From assembly GCF_014107495.1 (NCBI RefSeq), contig NZ_CP041969.1, positions 3,707,501 through 3,771,500 on the forward strand: 64,000 bases of DNA. Direction: 5' to 3'. Positions 7,857 through 16,716 of the stretch are shown piece by piece (positions within the stretch are counted from its first letter, which is position 1; every line of letters begins with the position of its first letter). The translations under genes and the position numbers were made by a program. The stretch is from Cohnella cholangitidis. Lineage in GTDB: Bacteria; Bacillota; Bacilli; Paenibacillales; Paenibacillaceae. Under the pieces are notes generated by a model. That model did not search any database and was not told where the DNA came from. It saw only the letters and a list, made by a program, of their open reading frames with translations.

Positions 7857-9983
7857 GTGATCGATATAGAGAAAAAAATAAAGATCAAGCTGAATGCCCG
7901 TCAACAGCAAATTTTGTTGTACTTTCTTGAATCGAACGATCATGCGCCTTTGAACGCGTTGGCGGACCGGTTGAACGTCAGTTTACGCACGCTGCAACGG
8001 GAAGTGTCCGAGCTTGAATTTTATATTGCGCAGCAAGGCCTCCGGTTTGACAAGAAGATCGGAGCAGGGCTGAAGCTGCAGGGCGACAAGGAAAAAATGG
8101 AGGATCTGGCGAGGCTTTTATCCCAGAACGATGCCATGCAGCCGACTTATTCGGTAGAAGAACGGCAGTCCAATATCAAGCAGATCTTGCTCTCCTGCAA
8201 GGAGCCGAAAAAGCTGTATGCGCTGAGCAAGGAGCTGAACGTGGCCGAGTCTACGATCAGTAACGACCTTCAGAAAGTCGAACCCTGGTTAGAGAAATAC
8301 GGTATCCGGCTTTATCGCAAGCCTGGGATCGGCGTGTATATCCATGGCTCGGAGAAAAGCATTCGCGCGGCAATGGCGGATCTGTTGTATGAGAACGTGA
8401 CGCATGAGCAGTTGATGGAGTTTATGTACGTGCAGTCCAACGGACAGAGAGAGAATCTTCACTCTTCGATCCGTCTCCGGCTGCTTAATTTCATAGATCC
8501 TCAATGGTTATTCAAGATCGAGCAGGTCATTCAGGAGTTCGAACAAAATCGGGGCTACCGGATGGCGGATAATGCCTATGTTGGTTTCGTCGTACACTTG
8601 GCGCTTGCCGTTCAACGGTTAAAAACGAACGAGGCAATTACCATAGAAGAAGAGATTTTGAATCGCTTGAAATCGACGAAGGAATTCGAATTGGCCCGCG
8701 AGCTGGCATCCATGTTCAGCCAGCGGTTGGAGCTTGCGTTTCCGGAGAGCGAGATCGGATATATTACGATGCATCTTCTAGGCGCGCGGTCGAACCATGT
8801 CATGGGCAGCGACTTCGATTACAGCGTGATTCTGGAGTACGTGCGAAGCATGATATCGATCATAGAACGGGAGCTTAAGCTGGAGCTAGAAAGCGACGAT
8901 TTGCTCGCCCACAACCTGACGACCCATTTGACTTCGGCAATCAAACGTATCGAGCTGGACATGGCTGTACGCAATCCATTGCTACAGCATGTAAAGGAAG
9001 AGTACCCGGAGATTTTCGAAGCGACCCGCAAGGCATCTCAGTATTTGGAGCAGCAGGTCGGAAAGCCCGTGCCCGAGGAAGAAATCGGCTATCTGGCCAT
9101 GCATTTCGGCACGGCCATTTTAAACAAGCAGGAGTCGGAGTCGGTGAAGTATCGGGTCCTGCTCGTATGCTCCAGCGGCATCGGGACATCCCGGTTGCTT
9201 CAAGCGCAGATTAAGAAGAAGCTGCCTCAGCTTCAGGTCGTGGATACGATCTCGCTGTTTCATTTGGAAGAGTGGTTGGACAATCATCACCAGGTCGACT
9301 TGGTTCTGTCCACGTTGCCGGTCGATCTAGATAAGATGAATGTATTCGTCGTGAATCCGTTCCTGACCGATGACGACATCGCGGGTCTCAAGGACCAGCT
9401 TCCGCTATTGACCAGATCCGATCGTACGGGAACGGAGGACCGTTCCAGCATTGAACAGGCCGTAGACAAGGTGGATCGCTACGGGAGGGCGCTTGCTTGG
9501 TTGCTCGATCATATTGAAGTAGCGGATAATTTCGAGGCGATATCCAAGCAGGAACTGATCCGTAATGCGTTGGCGTTCGTCGCCACTCGTTTCGATGTGA
9601 ACGACATAAAGCTGCTTCGCAGGGATTTGGAAAGAAGGGAAGAGCTCGGCCCGCTGCTTCTCGAAGAAGATCATTTAGCGATGCTGCATTGCAGAAGCGA
9701 AGGAATCAAGGAAATGTCCGTCTCCGTCTTTCGATTGAAGCAAGCGGTTTATTGGCAGATCGGCGACCGCCAAGTTCCCGTCCGGACGGTGCTCACGCTA
9801 CTTGGGCCGGTCGATGCTCACAAGGAGAACTTCGAGCTTATCAGCGAGATTAGCATGTCTCTTATCGAAGAAGAATCATTCATTCAGACACTGACCTCTG
9901 GGACCATTCAAGAGGTGAACGATAGCATCCAGTTTGTTTTGAAAAAAGGTTACATCAAATTAGCCGGGCAGTTGCTCAGATAA
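7857..9983 (+). CDS. PRD-containing transcriptional regulator, MtlR/BglG type
   Basis: A 708-aa PTS-controlled activator. Visible parts in order: a DeoR/Mga-like helix-turn-helix at about 10-65, a second helix-turn-helix at about 105-160, PRD1 (histidine in VVHLALAVQ and in YITMHLLG), PRD2 (TTHLTSAI and YLAMHFG), a GatB-like EIIB domain with CSSGIGTSRLL near 425, and an EIIA-like domain from about 560 with the conserved His in AMLHCRS. Phosphorylation by HPr and EIICB would tune its activity. The GTG start has no good SD (AAGG 14 bases away), so low expression or a different start is possible. It presumably controls the operon in which it sits. Confidence 0.87.
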   Translation: MIDIEKKIKIKLNARQQQILLYFLESNDHAPLNALADRLNVSLRTLQREVSELEFYIAQQGLRFDKKIGAGLKLQGDKEKMEDLARLLSQNDAMQPTYSVEERQSNIKQILLSCKEPKKLYALSKELNVAESTISNDLQKVEPWLEKYGIRLYRKPGIGVYIHGSEKSIRAAMADLLYENVTHEQLMEFMYVQSNGQRENLHSSIRLRLLNFIDPQWLFKIEQVIQEFEQNRGYRMADNAYVGFVVHLALAVQRLKTNEAITIEEEILNRLKSTKEFELARELASMFSQRLELAFPESEIGYITMHLLGARSNHVMGSDFDYSVILEYVRSMISIIERELKLELESDDLLAHNLTTHLTSAIKRIELDMAVRNPLLQHVKEEYPEIFEATRKASQYLEQQVGKPVPEEEIGYLAMHFGTAILNKQESESVKYRVLLVCSSGIGTSRLLQAQIKKKLPQLQVVDTISLFHLEEWLDNHHQVDLVLSTLPVDLDKMNVFVVNPFLTDDDIAGLKDQLPLLTRSDRTGTEDRSSIEQAVDKVDRYGRALAWLLDHIEVADNFEAISKQELIRNALAFVATRFDVNDIKLLRRDLERREELGPLLLEEDHLAMLHCRSEGIKEMSVSVFRLKQAVYWQIGDRQVPVRTVLTLLGPVDAHKENFELISEISMSLIEEESFIQTLTSGTIQEVNDSIQFVLKKGYIKLAGQLLR

Positions 9984-10010
9984 AAATCATAATGGAGAGG
10001 TTGATGAACG

Positions 10011-11012
10011 ATGAAAGCATTGGTTATCGAGAAGCCGCACCACGCAGTAGTCAAAGATATTCCTTATCCGGTTCCGGGGGTGGGAGAGGTCACAATCAAG
10101 GTGGAGAACGTCGGGATATGCGGCACGGACTTTCATATTTTCGAAGGGGAGTACATTTCTCCTTATCCGATCGTTCCCGGTCACGAGTTCTCCGGAGTCA
10201 TACATGAAGTCGGCGAGGGAGTGACGTCATACAAGCCGGGCGATCGAGTGACGGCAGACCCTTGCATCTTCTGCGGAGAGTGCGAGTATTGCCTGACCGA
10301 TAGAGGCAACCACTGCGTGAATTGGAAAGCGCTCGGCAATACGATGAACGGAAGCATGGCGGAATACGTCAGGGTACCGGCGAAGAACGCGGTGAAAATT
10401 CCGGACGGCATGAGCTTCGCGGAGGCTGCGTTTATCGAGCCTATGGCTTGCGTGGTGCATGGCATGAACAGGCTCGACTTGAAGGTGGGCGATCGCGTCA
10501 TTCTATTCGGTGCGGGAGCCATGGGGCAGCAACTGGTACAGTCCATCGCGAGAGCAGGCGCTTCGGAATTGGTCGTCGTGGACGTGTCGCGCGAGAAGCT
10601 GGACATGGCCTTGAAATTGGGAGCCACGAAGGGCGTCTTGAGCGGCGAGTTGAAAAAAGAGGATTACCCGAACGGCTTCGATGTAGTCGTCGACGTAACC
10701 GGGATTCCGGCCGTCATCGAGAAGGAATTCGATTTCATGGGACCGACGGGAAAATATCTCCAATTCGGCGTCACTCCGCAGAATGCCAGCATTCAGATCA
10801 ACCCGTTTAAGCTGTATCAGAAGGATTGGACGCTTCTCGGTTCGATGGCCATCAACCATACTTTTCTGCCGGCTTTCCATTGGGTGAAGGAAGGAAGAAT
10901 ACTACTCGAGCCCCTGATCTCCAAGACGATCAGCTTGGAGGAGACGGCGGAATTTCTAGCCCAACCTAAAGATCCGGGACTTTTCAAAGTTCAAATTAAA
11001 ATAGAAGGATAG
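10011..11012 (+). CDS. Zinc-dependent dehydrogenase, possibly polyol-phosphate type
   Basis: A 333-aa medium-chain dehydrogenase. The catalytic zinc residues lie in CGTDFHIFEG and PGHEFSGV, the structural zinc cysteines in CIFCGECEYC followed by HC, and the cofactor loop in GAGAMGQQ. Overall it resembles the arabinitol-phosphate and threonine dehydrogenase branch more than it resembles the enzyme at 3634. In the PTS context, oxidation of an imported polyol phosphate to a ketose phosphate is the natural role, as described for Enterococcus arabitol-phosphate dehydrogenase; this is inference. SD GGAGAGG at 9994-10000. It is followed by a fructokinase 12 bases on. Confidence 0.8.
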   Translation: MKALVIEKPHHAVVKDIPYPVPGVGEVTIKVENVGICGTDFHIFEGEYISPYPIVPGHEFSGVIHEVGEGVTSYKPGDRVTADPCIFCGECEYCLTDRGNHCVNWKALGNTMNGSMAEYVRVPAKNAVKIPDGMSFAEAAFIEPMACVVHGMNRLDLKVGDRVILFGAGAMGQQLVQSIARAGASELVVVDVSREKLDMALKLGATKGVLSGELKKEDYPNGFDVVVDVTGIPAVIEKEFDFMGPTGKYLQFGVTPQNASIQINPFKLYQKDWTLLGSMAINHTFLPAFHWVKEGRILLEPLISKTISLEETAEFLAQPKDPGLFKVQIKIEG

Positions 11013-11024
11013 AGAGGGACTTGC

Positions 11025-11912
11025 GTGATTCTGTTAGGGGCGATTGAAGGCGGAGGCACCAAGTTCGTGTGCGGCGTGGGGACGCCGGACGGAGAAGTCT
11101 TACATCGGATAACGATCCCCACGACTACGCCGGAAGAAACGTTGAATCAAGCCGTGGATTTCTTTGCCGGGCATGGCGTCCAAGCGATCGGGATCGGTAC
11201 ATTCGGCCCGCTCGATGTCGATCCGAACAGCCGGTCTTACGGGTCTGTCTGCGCAACGCCGAAACCGCATTGGAGCGGCTATCGCGTGGTCGAACATATC
11301 ATGCGAAGCTACAACGTGCCGATCGGGTTCGATACGGACGTTAACGCGGCGGCTTTGGGCGAGGCGACATGGGGCGCGGCGGCGGGTCTGGATAGCTGCT
11401 TGTATATCACGGTCGGGACGGGAATCGGCGCGGGAGCGATATCGGAAGGAAATCTGGTTCACGGATTAACCCATCCGGAAATGGGGCATATCCCGATGCG
11501 CCGCCATCCCGACGATACCTACGAGGGGCATTGTCCCTTTCATCGGGATTGTCTTGAAGGACTGGCTTCGGGCTCCGCCATCGAGGCGCGTTGGCAGAAG
11601 AAAGGCATTGAATTGGGCGAGGAGCATCCGGCTTGGCGAATCGAGGCGCATTATTTGGCGCAAGCGCTCGTCAGCTACTTGCTCATTCTTTCGCCGAAAA
11701 AAATCATTATGGGCGGGGGCGTCATGAAACAGAAGCTCCTGTTCCCGCTCATACGCAGCCGACTGAAGGAGATGCTTAACGGTTACGTACAGCATCCGTT
11801 CTTGGCGGTCGACAATGAAGATTACATTGTCCCGCCGGGCCTTGGAGATCAAGCCGGCATCTGCGGAGCGCTGGCGCTAGCAAGCCGCGCATGGAATCAG
11901 CGGAATTCGTGA
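11025..11912 (+). CDS. ROK-family fructokinase
   Basis: A 295-aa cytoplasmic sugar kinase similar to the GmuE/ScrK fructokinases. It has the N-terminal phosphate loop GAIEGGGTKF, the second loop YITVGTGIGAG, and the ROK zinc region with HPEMGH and then HCPFHRDCLEGLASG. GTG start with SD GAGAGGG at 11012-11018. It is the last gene of the operon and ends before a strong bidirectional terminator. It would phosphorylate fructose or a related free ketose released by the dehydrogenases. Confidence 0.85.
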   Translation: MILLGAIEGGGTKFVCGVGTPDGEVLHRITIPTTTPEETLNQAVDFFAGHGVQAIGIGTFGPLDVDPNSRSYGSVCATPKPHWSGYRVVEHIMRSYNVPIGFDTDVNAAALGEATWGAAAGLDSCLYITVGTGIGAGAISEGNLVHGLTHPEMGHIPMRRHPDDTYEGHCPFHRDCLEGLASGSAIEARWQKKGIELGEEHPAWRIEAHYLAQALVSYLLILSPKKIIMGGGVMKQKLLFPLIRSRLKEMLNGYVQHPFLAVDNEDYIVPPGLGDQAGICGALALASRAWNQRNS

Positions 11913-11975
11913 TAACCGGCGTAACACCGTATAGTGGGTAAATAGACAGTCACATGAAATGTTGTCAATAAAACC

Positions 11976-12020
11976 GAGGCCGTCCCCTAAGCAGTATACT
12001 TTCGGGACGGCCTCTTCTTG
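11976..12020. terminator. Bidirectional terminator between convergent operons
   Basis: An 11-bp perfect stem (GAGGCCGTCCC with GGGACGGCCTC) is followed by a T-rich run on the + strand and by TTTTATTG on the - strand. It separates the PTS operon from the convergent aldolase/kinase/DeoR operon. Confidence 0.85.
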
Positions 12021-12046
12021 TTTTTGAATTTCGGGACATTAGCTAT

Positions 12047-12802
12047 TTAATCAACGAGAAATCGAATGCCGGCTTCTTCGCAACCCAAACGCAATTCGTC
12101 ATCAGGCAATTGATCGGATATAATACGGCTCGCTTCAGAGAGCTCTGCGAAAGAGAAGAGGACTTGATTGCCGAACTTCGAATGGTCCATGACAATATTG
12201 GTCTCTTTCGCTTGCTTCATTGCGAGCTTTTTGATCTCGGCTTCATGTATATTTGAGTTGCTGAAGCCGTGCGACAGGTTGACTCCAGTCGCACCCAAGA
12301 ACACGCGGTCGAAGGCCATGGATGATAGCATCTTATCCGTATACGGTCCTGACAAGGCAGCAGTCGCTTCGATCAACATGCCTCCCGTTACGACGGTCTG
12401 GATCTGCTTTCCCATGAGTTCGGAGGCAATCGTTACGGCATTGGTGACGACGGTGACGGGAAGACCTGCGGGTAAATATCTGGCTACCTGAAGCGTGGTC
12501 GTTCCGGCATCGATGAAGATAGATTCGCCGGGCTGCACAAGTGCTGCTGCCGCTTTGCCGATCCTGCTCTTAGCTTCCGACATGATGCCGAACCGCTCTT
12601 GGAGGGCGATATCCCTTCCGACAAGAATGGCACCGCCGAAAGTTCGGCGAATGTTCCCCGCAGTCTCGAGCTTCTCCAGATCTCTGCGAAGCGTCATCTC
12701 GGTCACGGAGAACATCTCTTTCAATTCGGCGATTTTCACTTCGTGCTCGGCGTTCAAGCGCTCCAATATTTGTCGTTGTCTTTCGTTTAGTCCGTCAGCC
12801 AT
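12047..12802 (-). CDS. DeoR-family transcriptional repressor
   Basis: A 251-aa regulator with an N-terminal winged helix (recognition region VTEMTLRRDLEKLE, residues about 28-42) and a C-terminal sugar-phosphate sensor domain with IFIDAGTTTLQVARYL. It is the last gene of the four-gene minus-strand operon, and most likely represses it, with a pathway phosphate ester as inducer. ATG 12802 has an AGGCAGG-like SD. Candidate sites are the AT-rich repeats in the promoter region near 16030-16100. Confidence 0.9.
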   Translation of the reverse strand: MADGLNERQRQILERLNAEHEVKIAELKEMFSVTEMTLRRDLEKLETAGNIRRTFGGAILVGRDIALQERFGIMSEAKSRIGKAAAALVQPGESIFIDAGTTTLQVARYLPAGLPVTVVTNAVTIASELMGKQIQTVVTGGMLIEATAALSGPYTDKMLSSMAFDRVFLGATGVNLSHGFSNSNIHEAEIKKLAMKQAKETNIVMDHSKFGNQVLFSFAELSEASRIISDQLPDDELRLGCEEAGIRFLVD

Positions 12803-12820
12803 CGCTTTATACCTGCCTTT

Positions 12821-14014
12821 TTATTTGCTCCATACTTTAAGTCGTTCATTATAATGCCATCCGGTCAAATCCAACCGGTTCTCGAGCTGGGGCCATCCTG
12901 AGGAGATCCGCTCGGTTAGAGCGGTCCATGAGGGGATTCCGCTCACGGCGTCCGCTTGTTCAACGCTGAAAGCTCCCGTGCCAACAGCGCTGAGCAAGGA
13001 ATCCTCTACGGGCATTCCCTTCAGCAGGGCAGCCAGGAATCCCGCGATCGTGGCGTCGCCCGCGCCGGTAGTGCCTACGGGGGAGACTTTATAGCAAGGA
13101 GCCAGAAGCTCCCGATCCAACCAATTGTCCGCCATATCCGATGTAGGCGAACATGCTCCCATGGATTGCAATCGTGCAGGATCCGCTGTCGTTCGAAGAT
13201 AGAGGCCATGCTCGCCAAGCTTGAAGGCGACAGCGGCCGCGCCCATGTCCAGAAGCTCCCCCGCCAGCGAGGAGAGCAAGGTTCCGCTGGCGTAGGGCAG
13301 TAAATCTTCCGTCTCGCATTCCAGCGATAGCTGCTTGTAAGATTCGGGCCGCAGCATATAGAGAAGCTCTTCGAAGCTGGGTAGGAATATATCTACGTGA
13401 GGGATCGCCCTAGTAAGAATAGTCCGCCAATCCGCTAGTCCGGCAGGGGATTCGGGATCGGGCTTGGCCATGTCGAGCGATACGGTCATGCCCCTTGCTT
13501 TGGCGGTTGCCAATAAACGTTCGAGCTCTTTGCCGTCTTCCTCATACATTCGCCGCATCAGCGGCGGGTATCCGAAATGAAACAGGCGCGCTCCTTCTAG
13601 TAATTGTTGCTGGATATCATCAACTGTAAATGTATCATTGGCACCCGTGCAATGCAAAAAGATTCGATCCACATTAGGAGGATTGATCACAAGCGTATAA
13701 GACGTATCTTCTTCCGGGGATACGATCATTCCCTCGGTCAGTTCGTCGCCATACCGGCCAAGCGCATGAAGAATCTCGCTGCCGAAGAGGTCGCGGCCGA
13801 TCTTGCCCATGAGCCTGGTTTTTAGGCCGAGAAGATGCAGCGCCAATCCTGTATTCGGGACCGTGCCGCCGGTTGACGCCCGCGCCGGGCCGACCTCGAT
13901 CAATTTACCCGGAACAAGAAAAGTGCCCAAGCCGTTTTTCTTTTCCTGAATGCCAGGAATAATATCCAGGCAAATATGCCCGGCTACGACCGCTTCAGCT
14001 GCCTGTTGCGTCAA
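12821..14014 (-). CDS. PfkB-family carbohydrate kinase
   Basis: A sugar kinase (397 aa) of the ribokinase/PfkB family. The N terminus (VVAGHICLDIIPG) and the C-terminal catalytic signature (VGTTGAGDATIAGFLAALL) are clear. It is some 80 residues longer than ribokinase, mostly in the middle. A TTG start is chosen because GGAGGG lies seven bases ahead; the SD overlaps the end of the preceding gene, from which it is separated by two bases. Together with the aldolase it suggests phosphorylation of a ketose followed by cleavage, but the sugar is unknown. Confidence 0.85.
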   Translation of the reverse strand: MTQQAAEAVVAGHICLDIIPGIQEKKNGLGTFLVPGKLIEVGPARASTGGTVPNTGLALHLLGLKTRLMGKIGRDLFGSEILHALGRYGDELTEGMIVSPEEDTSYTLVINPPNVDRIFLHCTGANDTFTVDDIQQQLLEGARLFHFGYPPLMRRMYEEDGKELERLLATAKARGMTVSLDMAKPDPESPAGLADWRTILTRAIPHVDIFLPSFEELLYMLRPESYKQLSLECETEDLLPYASGTLLSSLAGELLDMGAAAVAFKLGEHGLYLRTTADPARLQSMGACSPTSDMADNWLDRELLAPCYKVSPVGTTGAGDATIAGFLAALLKGMPVEDSLLSAVGTGAFSVEQADAVSGIPSWTALTERISSGWPQLENRLDLTGWHYNERLKVWSK

Positions 14015-14016
14015 TG

Positions 14017-15171
14017 CTATTCCCTCCAGTCAATGACTGCCGTTTCTCCCGTCCGCTGAGACTCTAGTGCCGCCGTGAACACTCTATGGCTGCCCTCGGC
14101 TTCTTCCGGCGTCGCACAGCCGAATGCCAGGCCGGATTTTCCGTGAACGATCTCGTCACAGAACGCCGCCCACATTTGCAGAATAGAATCGGAGAAGCCG
14201 AATTCGAATATGCCTCCGGTAATCGTATCATAAGCCGATTTATAGGGCACGTCGTATACGTGCCAAGCTTGGACCCCTCCTTGTTCATAAGGGAGGGAGG
14301 ACACTTGCTTAGGATTTTTGGTCGAATATTCCGCCGAGAACTTCGTGCCTTGAATTCGGATAAACCAACTATTGGCATGGCCCGGAGCGATCCGCTTCAT
14401 CGAAAGGACCATAGGGAATTGCTGCTCGGAAGTCTTTACCTCGCAGGCCAGAATGGCATTATCCCAAGTCTCGCAGGCGGCCATGCCGCCTTTTCCGTCC
14501 GGCCGTTCCGGGATAATCTTAGACAGCAGAGCTCTGACGTTGGCGGGCCTCCAACCGAACCGAAGCGGAAGATGCAGCACATGAAGGCCGAGATCTCCCA
14601 TGCACCCATATTCGCCGTTCGTTCCGATACGCCTTTTCCAATTAATCGGTTTGGACGGATCCAAATCGCTGGAATGCCAGAAGCCGGCTTCCACTTCGAT
14701 GATTTGGCCGAACCGGTCTTCGTTCACCCATTTAACGATCTGTTGAGCGCCGGGAAAGAAGGGGAATTCGGATGAACTCCTTACGATGACATCGGGATGA
14801 GCTTTGATAGCTGCTTGTATAGCCGCATTAGCCCCGCGATCGATGCCGAACGGTTTCTCCCCTAGGAGATGCTTGCCTGCCCGGATAATATCGATATAGA
14901 TGCCCTCGTGCAGGTTGTGGGGAACCGCGCAATAAATGGCGTCAATCGAGTCGTTGGCTAATAATTCCTTGTAGTCGGTATATACATTCTCTACCGTCGG
15001 GACATGATCGAGAAACCAACGTGCGGCTTCCGGATTGGCATCGCAAACCGCCGTGATGCGCGGTTCGAAATCAACATGGTTGAGATGGCACCAACGAGCG
15101 GCAGCGCTTGCGAATTCCTTGCCCATCAACCCGCAGCCGATCACGCCGAAACGAATGATCTTTTTCTCCAT
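14017..15171 (-). CDS. Gfo/Idh/MocA-family oxidoreductase
   Basis: An NAD(P)-dependent sugar or inositol dehydrogenase-type protein (384 aa). The Rossmann loop GVIGCGLMGKEF is at residues 8-19, and the conserved EKPFG of the family appears as GEKPFGID. The start codon overlaps the stop of the upstream aldolase gene (TAATG), so the two are translationally coupled. It probably oxidises a sugar, sugar alcohol or glycoside-derived ring as an early step of the pathway. Confidence 0.88.
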   Translation of the reverse strand: MEKKIIRFGVIGCGLMGKEFASAAARWCHLNHVDFEPRITAVCDANPEAARWFLDHVPTVENVYTDYKELLANDSIDAIYCAVPHNLHEGIYIDIIRAGKHLLGEKPFGIDRGANAAIQAAIKAHPDVIVRSSSEFPFFPGAQQIVKWVNEDRFGQIIEVEAGFWHSSDLDPSKPINWKRRIGTNGEYGCMGDLGLHVLHLPLRFGWRPANVRALLSKIIPERPDGKGGMAACETWDNAILACEVKTSEQQFPMVLSMKRIAPGHANSWFIRIQGTKFSAEYSTKNPKQVSSLPYEQGGVQAWHVYDVPYKSAYDTITGGIFEFGFSDSILQMWAAFCDEIVHGKSGLAFGCATPEEAEGSHRVFTAALESQRTGETAVIDWRE

Positions 15172-16016
15172 TATACCGATGCCTCCCGCAGGATAGCGAG
15201 CGCGGATTCTTCCGACGCGTCATCGTGAACGATCGCCATCATCGCGCGCGTCATGGCGGACGGGTTCGGATGCTGCACGACGTTACGGCCGTATACGATA
15301 CCGGATGCGCCTTGTTTCATCAATTCTTTCGTGCGGGTTACGAGCTCTTCGTCGCTGGCTCGTCCGCCGCCCCTAACGAGTACGGGTACGTCGGAAGCGA
15401 CCTCGATTACCCGGTGATATTCGCGGACATCGTCGCATGGATCGGCTTTGATCACGTCCGCGCCCAGCTCGACGGCTTGACGGACCAACGGCATGATTTT
15501 GCGGATATCGCCGTCCACCATGTAACCGCCTTTGATTTCATTCGGCAGCATGACCAATGGCTCGACCATTAACGTCATTCCGTATTTCTCGGCTTCCATC
15601 TTGAGCAAAGAGATGTTGCGAACGCATTGGTGATGCAAATCCGGTTGGTTAGGCAGCAACAGCAGATTGATACAGACGGCGACCGCATCCAGTCGAACCG
15701 CTTGCTCGATCGTCCGGTTGATCGTCTCGCTGAATAGGTGCCGGGGCAGTTCGGAACCGTATACGTTGGCCGCATCGGCCCGAAGCACGAGCCCCGGCTT
15801 CTGTTTTCCGGGAATGGATTGCAGGAAATGCGCTTGGCCGATACTCAATTGAATGCAATCGGGATTGGCTTCAACGATGGTTTCGACTGCTTTCTGCATA
15901 TTTTCGATCCCATGAAGAAAGGAATATTCGTTGAAAAATCCGTGATCGATGGCGACATCGAAACATTTGCCTTTGTTACTAAACATGCGATTGATACGGT
16001 AGGGTTGTTTGGACAA
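15171..16016 (-). CDS. Class I aldolase, LsrF/FBA (DhnA) type
   Basis: A 281-aa TIM-barrel aldolase. The Schiff-base lysine is in ADVIKADPCDD, and the phosphate-binding end has VPVLVRGGGR and GIVYGRNVVQHPNP, both typical of archaeal-type class I aldolases and LsrF. TTG start with AGGAGA at 16025-16030, eight bases ahead. It is the first gene of the operon, directly after a good promoter. It should cleave or form a keto-sugar phosphate; the combination with PfkB and Gfo/Idh is reminiscent of several carbohydrate routes, and none can be named with certainty. Confidence 0.82.
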   Translation of the reverse strand: MSKQPYRINRMFSNKGKCFDVAIDHGFFNEYSFLHGIENMQKAVETIVEANPDCIQLSIGQAHFLQSIPGKQKPGLVLRADAANVYGSELPRHLFSETINRTIEQAVRLDAVAVCINLLLLPNQPDLHHQCVRNISLLKMEAEKYGMTLMVEPLVMLPNEIKGGYMVDGDIRKIMPLVRQAVELGADVIKADPCDDVREYHRVIEVASDVPVLVRGGGRASDEELVTRTKELMKQGASGIVYGRNVVQHPNPSAMTRAMMAIVHDDASEESALAILREASV

Positions 16017-16070
16017 TTAGAACATCTCCTTTTATTGTTTATAACATATTTATTATTGAATACAACATTT

Positions 16071-16099
16071 ATTGTAGCTTAGTTGTTCTTTGTTATCAA
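16071..16099 (-). promoter_or_regulatory. Promoter of the aldolase operon with possible DeoR sites
   Basis: On the minus strand TTGATA and TACAAT are separated by exactly 17 bases. The surrounding 16030-16110 is very AT-rich, with repeated TTGTT/AACAA elements, including ACAA-TAAATG-TTGT across the -10. Such repeats are plausible DeoR operators. Confidence 0.65.
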
Positions 16100-16473
16100 C
16101 GTTTTGTAAAAAAAAAATTATCTATTTAGCAGAAAATAGCGATATTAATGCATTTATAATGAGTTCTAGGAATGTTTGATTTGAACATAAAAAATAGCTC
16201 CCGACATACAGGAGCTAATCTGCTGAATATAAGTTCACGAATATTGAAAAACGATGCGAAGGAGCTGTCGTTTATTTTCGTTTTGGGGTAAGTCCTCATA
16301 CGATAGGACGTTATATAGAGGATTTAGAAGGATTTTTCCGAAAACGGGGACTGGTTGGAATCTCATTATTGCTAAGCCCGTCTTATAGGGCGAGAGGCTC
16401 CCGTATGCGGTTTTCCATGCCAAAGGATAATCGGTACACTTAAAAGGAGAATTTCATCCGGAGGTATTGCAGC
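16100..16473. other. Non-coding region with several hairpins, unassigned
   Basis: No convincing gene. At 16195-16217 TAGCTCC/GGAGCTA forms a hairpin followed on the minus strand by a T-run, so it may terminate a minus-strand transcript. Further on, GTCCT/AGGAC (near 16292-16310) and GCCC/GGGC (near 16375-16392) form short hairpins, followed by a segment reading GAGGCTCCCGTATGCGG. The last piece is vaguely like a group II intron 3' end, but no domain V could be drawn. It could be an RNA leader for the small gene that follows. Confidence 0.35.
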
Positions 16474-16653
16474 ATGACTCACATTGAAATGTTAAGGCGC
16501 CGCAGCGAGATCTTGAAACGTAACATTGGATCGATGATCATGAAGGATAACAAGCAAGGGTTAACCGGACAAGAGAACCTGTTCTATCAAGGCATGGTTA
16601 GAAAATGGCACCAGAACGAGCATGAAATCAACGCCGCGAATAAGAAAGTTTAA
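16474..16653 (+). CDS. Small basic protein of unknown function (59 aa)
   Basis: An ATG with GGAGG at 16460-16464, nine bases ahead, opens a 59-codon frame (MTHIEMLRRRSEILKR...) ending at a TAA and followed by a terminator. The product is soluble, highly charged, predicted mostly helical, and has no signal peptide or cysteines. I do not recognise a family. The good ribosome binding site, the dedicated terminator and the long leader-like region upstream argue that it is real. Confidence 0.65.
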   Translation: MTHIEMLRRRSEILKRNIGSMIMKDNKQGLTGQENLFYQGMVRKWHQNEHEINAANKKV

Positions 16654-16668
16654 TGAATAATAAGCAAT

Positions 16669-16711
16669 GGCCCCAATCGACTGCGACGAGCAGCCGTTGG
16701 AGCCTTTTTTT
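16669..16711 (+). terminator. Terminator after the 59-aa protein
   Basis: A long imperfect hairpin (GGCCCCAATCGACTGC against GCAGCCGTTGGAGCC, loop GACGA) is followed by seven T's. It also lies at the 3' end of the convergent Hcp-like gene. Confidence 0.75.
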
Positions 16712-16716
16712 ACACG

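Noticed and set aside
16235..16423. 62-codon minus-strand frame
   Set aside because: No SD, and it lies across several hairpins; the peptide matches no family I know.
16350..16440. Group II intron 3' end
   Set aside because: A short segment looks similar, but no domain V fold or reverse transcriptase gene could be found.
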